Shown here in pieces: positions 23,548 through 24,962 of a DNA stretch of 24,962 nucleotides; position 1 is the first letter of the stretch, and every line of letters starts with the position of its first letter. A program made the position numbers and the translations under genes. The notes under the pieces are model-generated. The model saw nothing but the letters and a program-made list of their open reading frames with translations, was not told the DNA's origin and made no database searches. Origin of the DNA: an uncultured Bacteroidota bacterium (GTDB taxonomy: Bacteria; Bacteroidota; Bacteroidia; Chitinophagales; Chitinophagaceae); the NCBI GenBank assembly GCA_903881265.1, contig CAIRSV010000165.1, forward strand, positions 1-24,962, in the 5' to 3' direction.

Positions 23548-24534
23548 ATGACTAGAACCCTGCAGACTGTGCGCATGCAACGAATCTTGGTAGTTGTATC
23601 GGTCGCCTTGTTTATCATTAAAATTATAGCCTGGTATATCACCGGTTCGGTAGCCATACTCACCGATGCGCTTGAAAGTATCGTCAATGTGGTCGCTGGC
23701 TTTATCGGTTTATATAGTATCATTCTTTCTGCCAAACCCAAAGACAGGGAGCATCCTTACGGACATGGCAAAGTAGAATTCATCTCGTCTGCCATCGAAG
23801 GTATCTTAATTTCGATTGCTGGTATTGTAATCATCGTTGAAGCCGTACATAATCTTTGGCACCCACATGCGTTAAAAAGACTTGACTATGGCTTAATCTT
23901 GGTTGCTATTTCGGCAGTGATCAACTTCATTGTGGGACAGCTTTGTGTCAATAAAGGCAAAAAAGAAAATTCCCCTATTCTGGTTGCGAGTGGCTCACAT
24001 TTAAAATCTGATACCTATTCGTCCCTTGGACTGCTGCTTGGTATCGTCTTATTATTAGTGACAGGATATCATTGGATCGACAGTATTGCCGCGCTCATCT
24101 TTGCCTGCATCATTATGTACACAGGCTATAAGATTATCAGAAAATCAGTTTCTGGGATCATGGACGAATCGGATGCAGAAATCATAGATGAAATTGCCGC
24201 TGTGATGAATGAGAATAGAATCCCTACGTGGATTGATGTCCATAATATCCGTGTTATTGATTACGCCGGGTTCTATCATATCGATTGTCATTTAACAGTG
24301 CCCTTCTACCTTTCTGTGAATGAAGGACACGAAATTCTTGAATCAATGACCACAATGCTTCGCATTCATTTTGATGACAAGGTTGAATTTTTTATTCATA
24401 TAGATGGGTGCGTGCCAACACAATGCAGTTTATGCTCAATCAATGCATGTCCCGAACGAAACGCAGCGTTTGTCAAGTCGCTTCAATGGACGCATGAAAA
24501 CATCATCTCGAATAAAAAACACAGGCTACACTAG
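23548..24534 (+). CDS. Cation diffusion facilitator (CDF) metal transporter with Cys-rich tail
   Basis: Exports divalent metal ions (Zn, Fe, Mn or similar) from the cytoplasm by proton exchange. 328 residues. Transmembrane metal-site acids are in LTDALESIVN (Asp40) and GSHLKSDTYSSLG (His151, Asp155), the arrangement usual for CDF proteins, and HPYGHGKVEFISSAIEG (69-84) is the conserved loop after helix 2. About six helices are predicted. The cytoplasmic C-terminal domain includes DVHNIRVIDYAGFYHIDCHL. It ends with four cysteines spaced CX4CX2CX4C (C288, C293, C296, C301), then a basic tail. Metal choice cannot be read from sequence. The ATG at 23575 (MQRILVVVSV) is a possible alternative start. 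Confidence 0.92.
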   Translation: MTRTLQTVRMQRILVVVSVALFIIKIIAWYITGSVAILTDALESIVNVVAGFIGLYSIILSAKPKDREHPYGHGKVEFISSAIEGILISIAGIVIIVEAVHNLWHPHALKRLDYGLILVAISAVINFIVGQLCVNKGKKENSPILVASGSHLKSDTYSSLGLLLGIVLLLVTGYHWIDSIAALIFACIIMYTGYKIIRKSVSGIMDESDAEIIDEIAAVMNENRIPTWIDVHNIRVIDYAGFYHIDCHLTVPFYLSVNEGHEILESMTTMLRIHFDDKVEFFIHIDGCVPTQCSLCSINACPERNAAFVKSLQWTHENIISNKKHRLH

Positions 24535-24557
24535 CCGTTACTTCGCGATGTCACTGC

Positions 24558-24589
24558 TTTTGTCCTTCTGTTTTTTTAATGTAATATTG
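24558..24589 (+). promoter_or_regulatory. Candidate promoter of the last, truncated gene
   Basis: TTTTG (24558-24562) and TAATATTG (24582-24589) are separated by 19 nt, the best -33/-7 spacing in the window, with one mismatch in the -7 box. The ATG is 21 nt further on. An imperfect palindrome, GTTACTTCG facing CGATGTCAC, lies just upstream at 24537-24554. Confidence 0.5.
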
Positions 24590-24610
24590 TAACGATAAAC
24601 ATAAATTCAG

Positions 24611-24962
24611 ATGAGAAGAATCGCATTACTCCTTTTATTTATTTCATCCTTCACAGGCGCTACTGCCCAAACTTCCATATCGGATCTCGTGAAGGAACTC
24701 AACAGAACCATCACAATCTATAGTACCGACAATGCATCACCACTGACTATATACGAGCCTATTGGCACCATTGAACAAAAAAAGAATGAAAGCAGTTCAC
24801 AACGTTTCAAACTGAGTGAAATCGGCAGTATCCTTGTCGAAAAAAATACGTCTGGGTTTACAGTCAATATCCATTGCGCCGATTCATCACGATGTATGAG
24901 TCTGATTAAAAATGACATGTCAACGTCTATGATGCCGTCAGATGCCTTCTTTTTCAATGATG
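24611..24962 (+). CDS. Secreted protein of unknown function (3' truncated by window edge)
   Basis: The frame opens at ATG 24611 and runs without a stop to the window end, giving about 117 codons. It begins with a signal peptide, MRRIALLLLFISSFTGATAQ, with likely cleavage after residue 19 or 20. The mature part starts TSISDLVKELNRTITIYSTD and continues with polar segments such as FKLSEIGSILVEKN and a Cys pair in NIHCADSSRCMSLI, which could form a disulfide. I do not recognise a domain. The 24-base spacing between a good promoter candidate and the ATG supports a real gene. Confidence 0.72.
   Translation, partial: MRRIALLLLFISSFTGATAQTSISDLVKELNRTITIYSTDNASPLTIYEPIGTIEQKKNESSSQRFKLSEIGSILVEKNTSGFTVNIHCADSSRCMSLIKNDMSTSMMPSDAFFFND

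Noticed and set aside
24718..24957. 79-codon minus-strand frame at the right edge
   Set aside because: Antisense to the signal-peptide-bearing frame that starts at 24611, which has a promoter.
1..24962. CRISPR arrays, insertion sequences, tRNA or rRNA genes
   Set aside because: No regularly spaced direct repeats, transposase motifs, terminal inverted repeats or tRNA-like cloverleaf sequence were found by reading.

Overview
The window is about 25 kb of a chromosome that looks like Bacteroidota, probably the Chitinophagales side of the phylum. Supporting signs are a T9SS-type C-terminal sorting domain, a large secreted protein with GEVED and PKD/Ig-like repeats, a TMTC-like transferase, an ALDH7-type dehydrogenase, start sites without clear Shine-Dalgarno sequences, and several upstream copies of the Bacteroidota -7 promoter element TAnnTTTG. 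Base composition is moderately AT-rich. I see no insertion sequence, phage gene, tRNA, rRNA or CRISPR array. The content is mainly ordinary core and metabolic chromosome.

Layout. At the left edge (2-577, +) is the 3' end of queG, tRNA queuosine maturation. Next, on the minus strand (694-4455), comes a 1253-residue secreted multidomain protein with a dockerin-like C terminus and its own terminator. From 4902 to 11712 four plus-strand genes follow: folC (folate), a TMTC-like membrane protein with TPRs, a DNA photolyase/cryptochrome, and acetyl-CoA synthetase. From 11818 to 17212 the strand switches to minus: rplS (L19), glutamate-family dehydrogenase, ccmD-like and ccsA/ccmC (heme handling for cytochrome c), an MFS exporter, and ribBA (riboflavin), with ribBA and the MFS gene 17 nt apart. 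From 17607 most genes are on plus: a T9SS-sorted thioredoxin-like protein, ALDH7/amaB (lysine catabolism), a thioredoxin-fold lipoprotein, then minus-strand HMG-CoA lyase (leucine catabolism), and plus-strand POT peptide transporter, a CDF metal transporter with a Cys-rich tail, and the start of an unknown secreted protein cut by the window end.

How the genes work together. Peptide uptake (POT), glutamate dehydrogenase, ALDH7, HMG-CoA lyase and acetyl-CoA synthetase fit a heterotroph that oxidises peptides and amino acids through acetyl-CoA; this is inferred from gene content, not operon structure. Two secreted or lipid-anchored thioredoxin-like proteins and the heme-handling pair suggest extracytoplasmic redox chemistry.

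The points most worth a second look are: promoters whose -7 box sits 4-5 nt before the start codon of phr and ribBA, predicting leaderless mRNAs; an Asp/Asn-rich calcium-loop-like insertion inside the lumenal or periplasmic loop of the TMTC-like protein; and the dockerin-like, non-T9SS C terminus of the giant GEVED protein. I found no clear wholly new multi-gene system.
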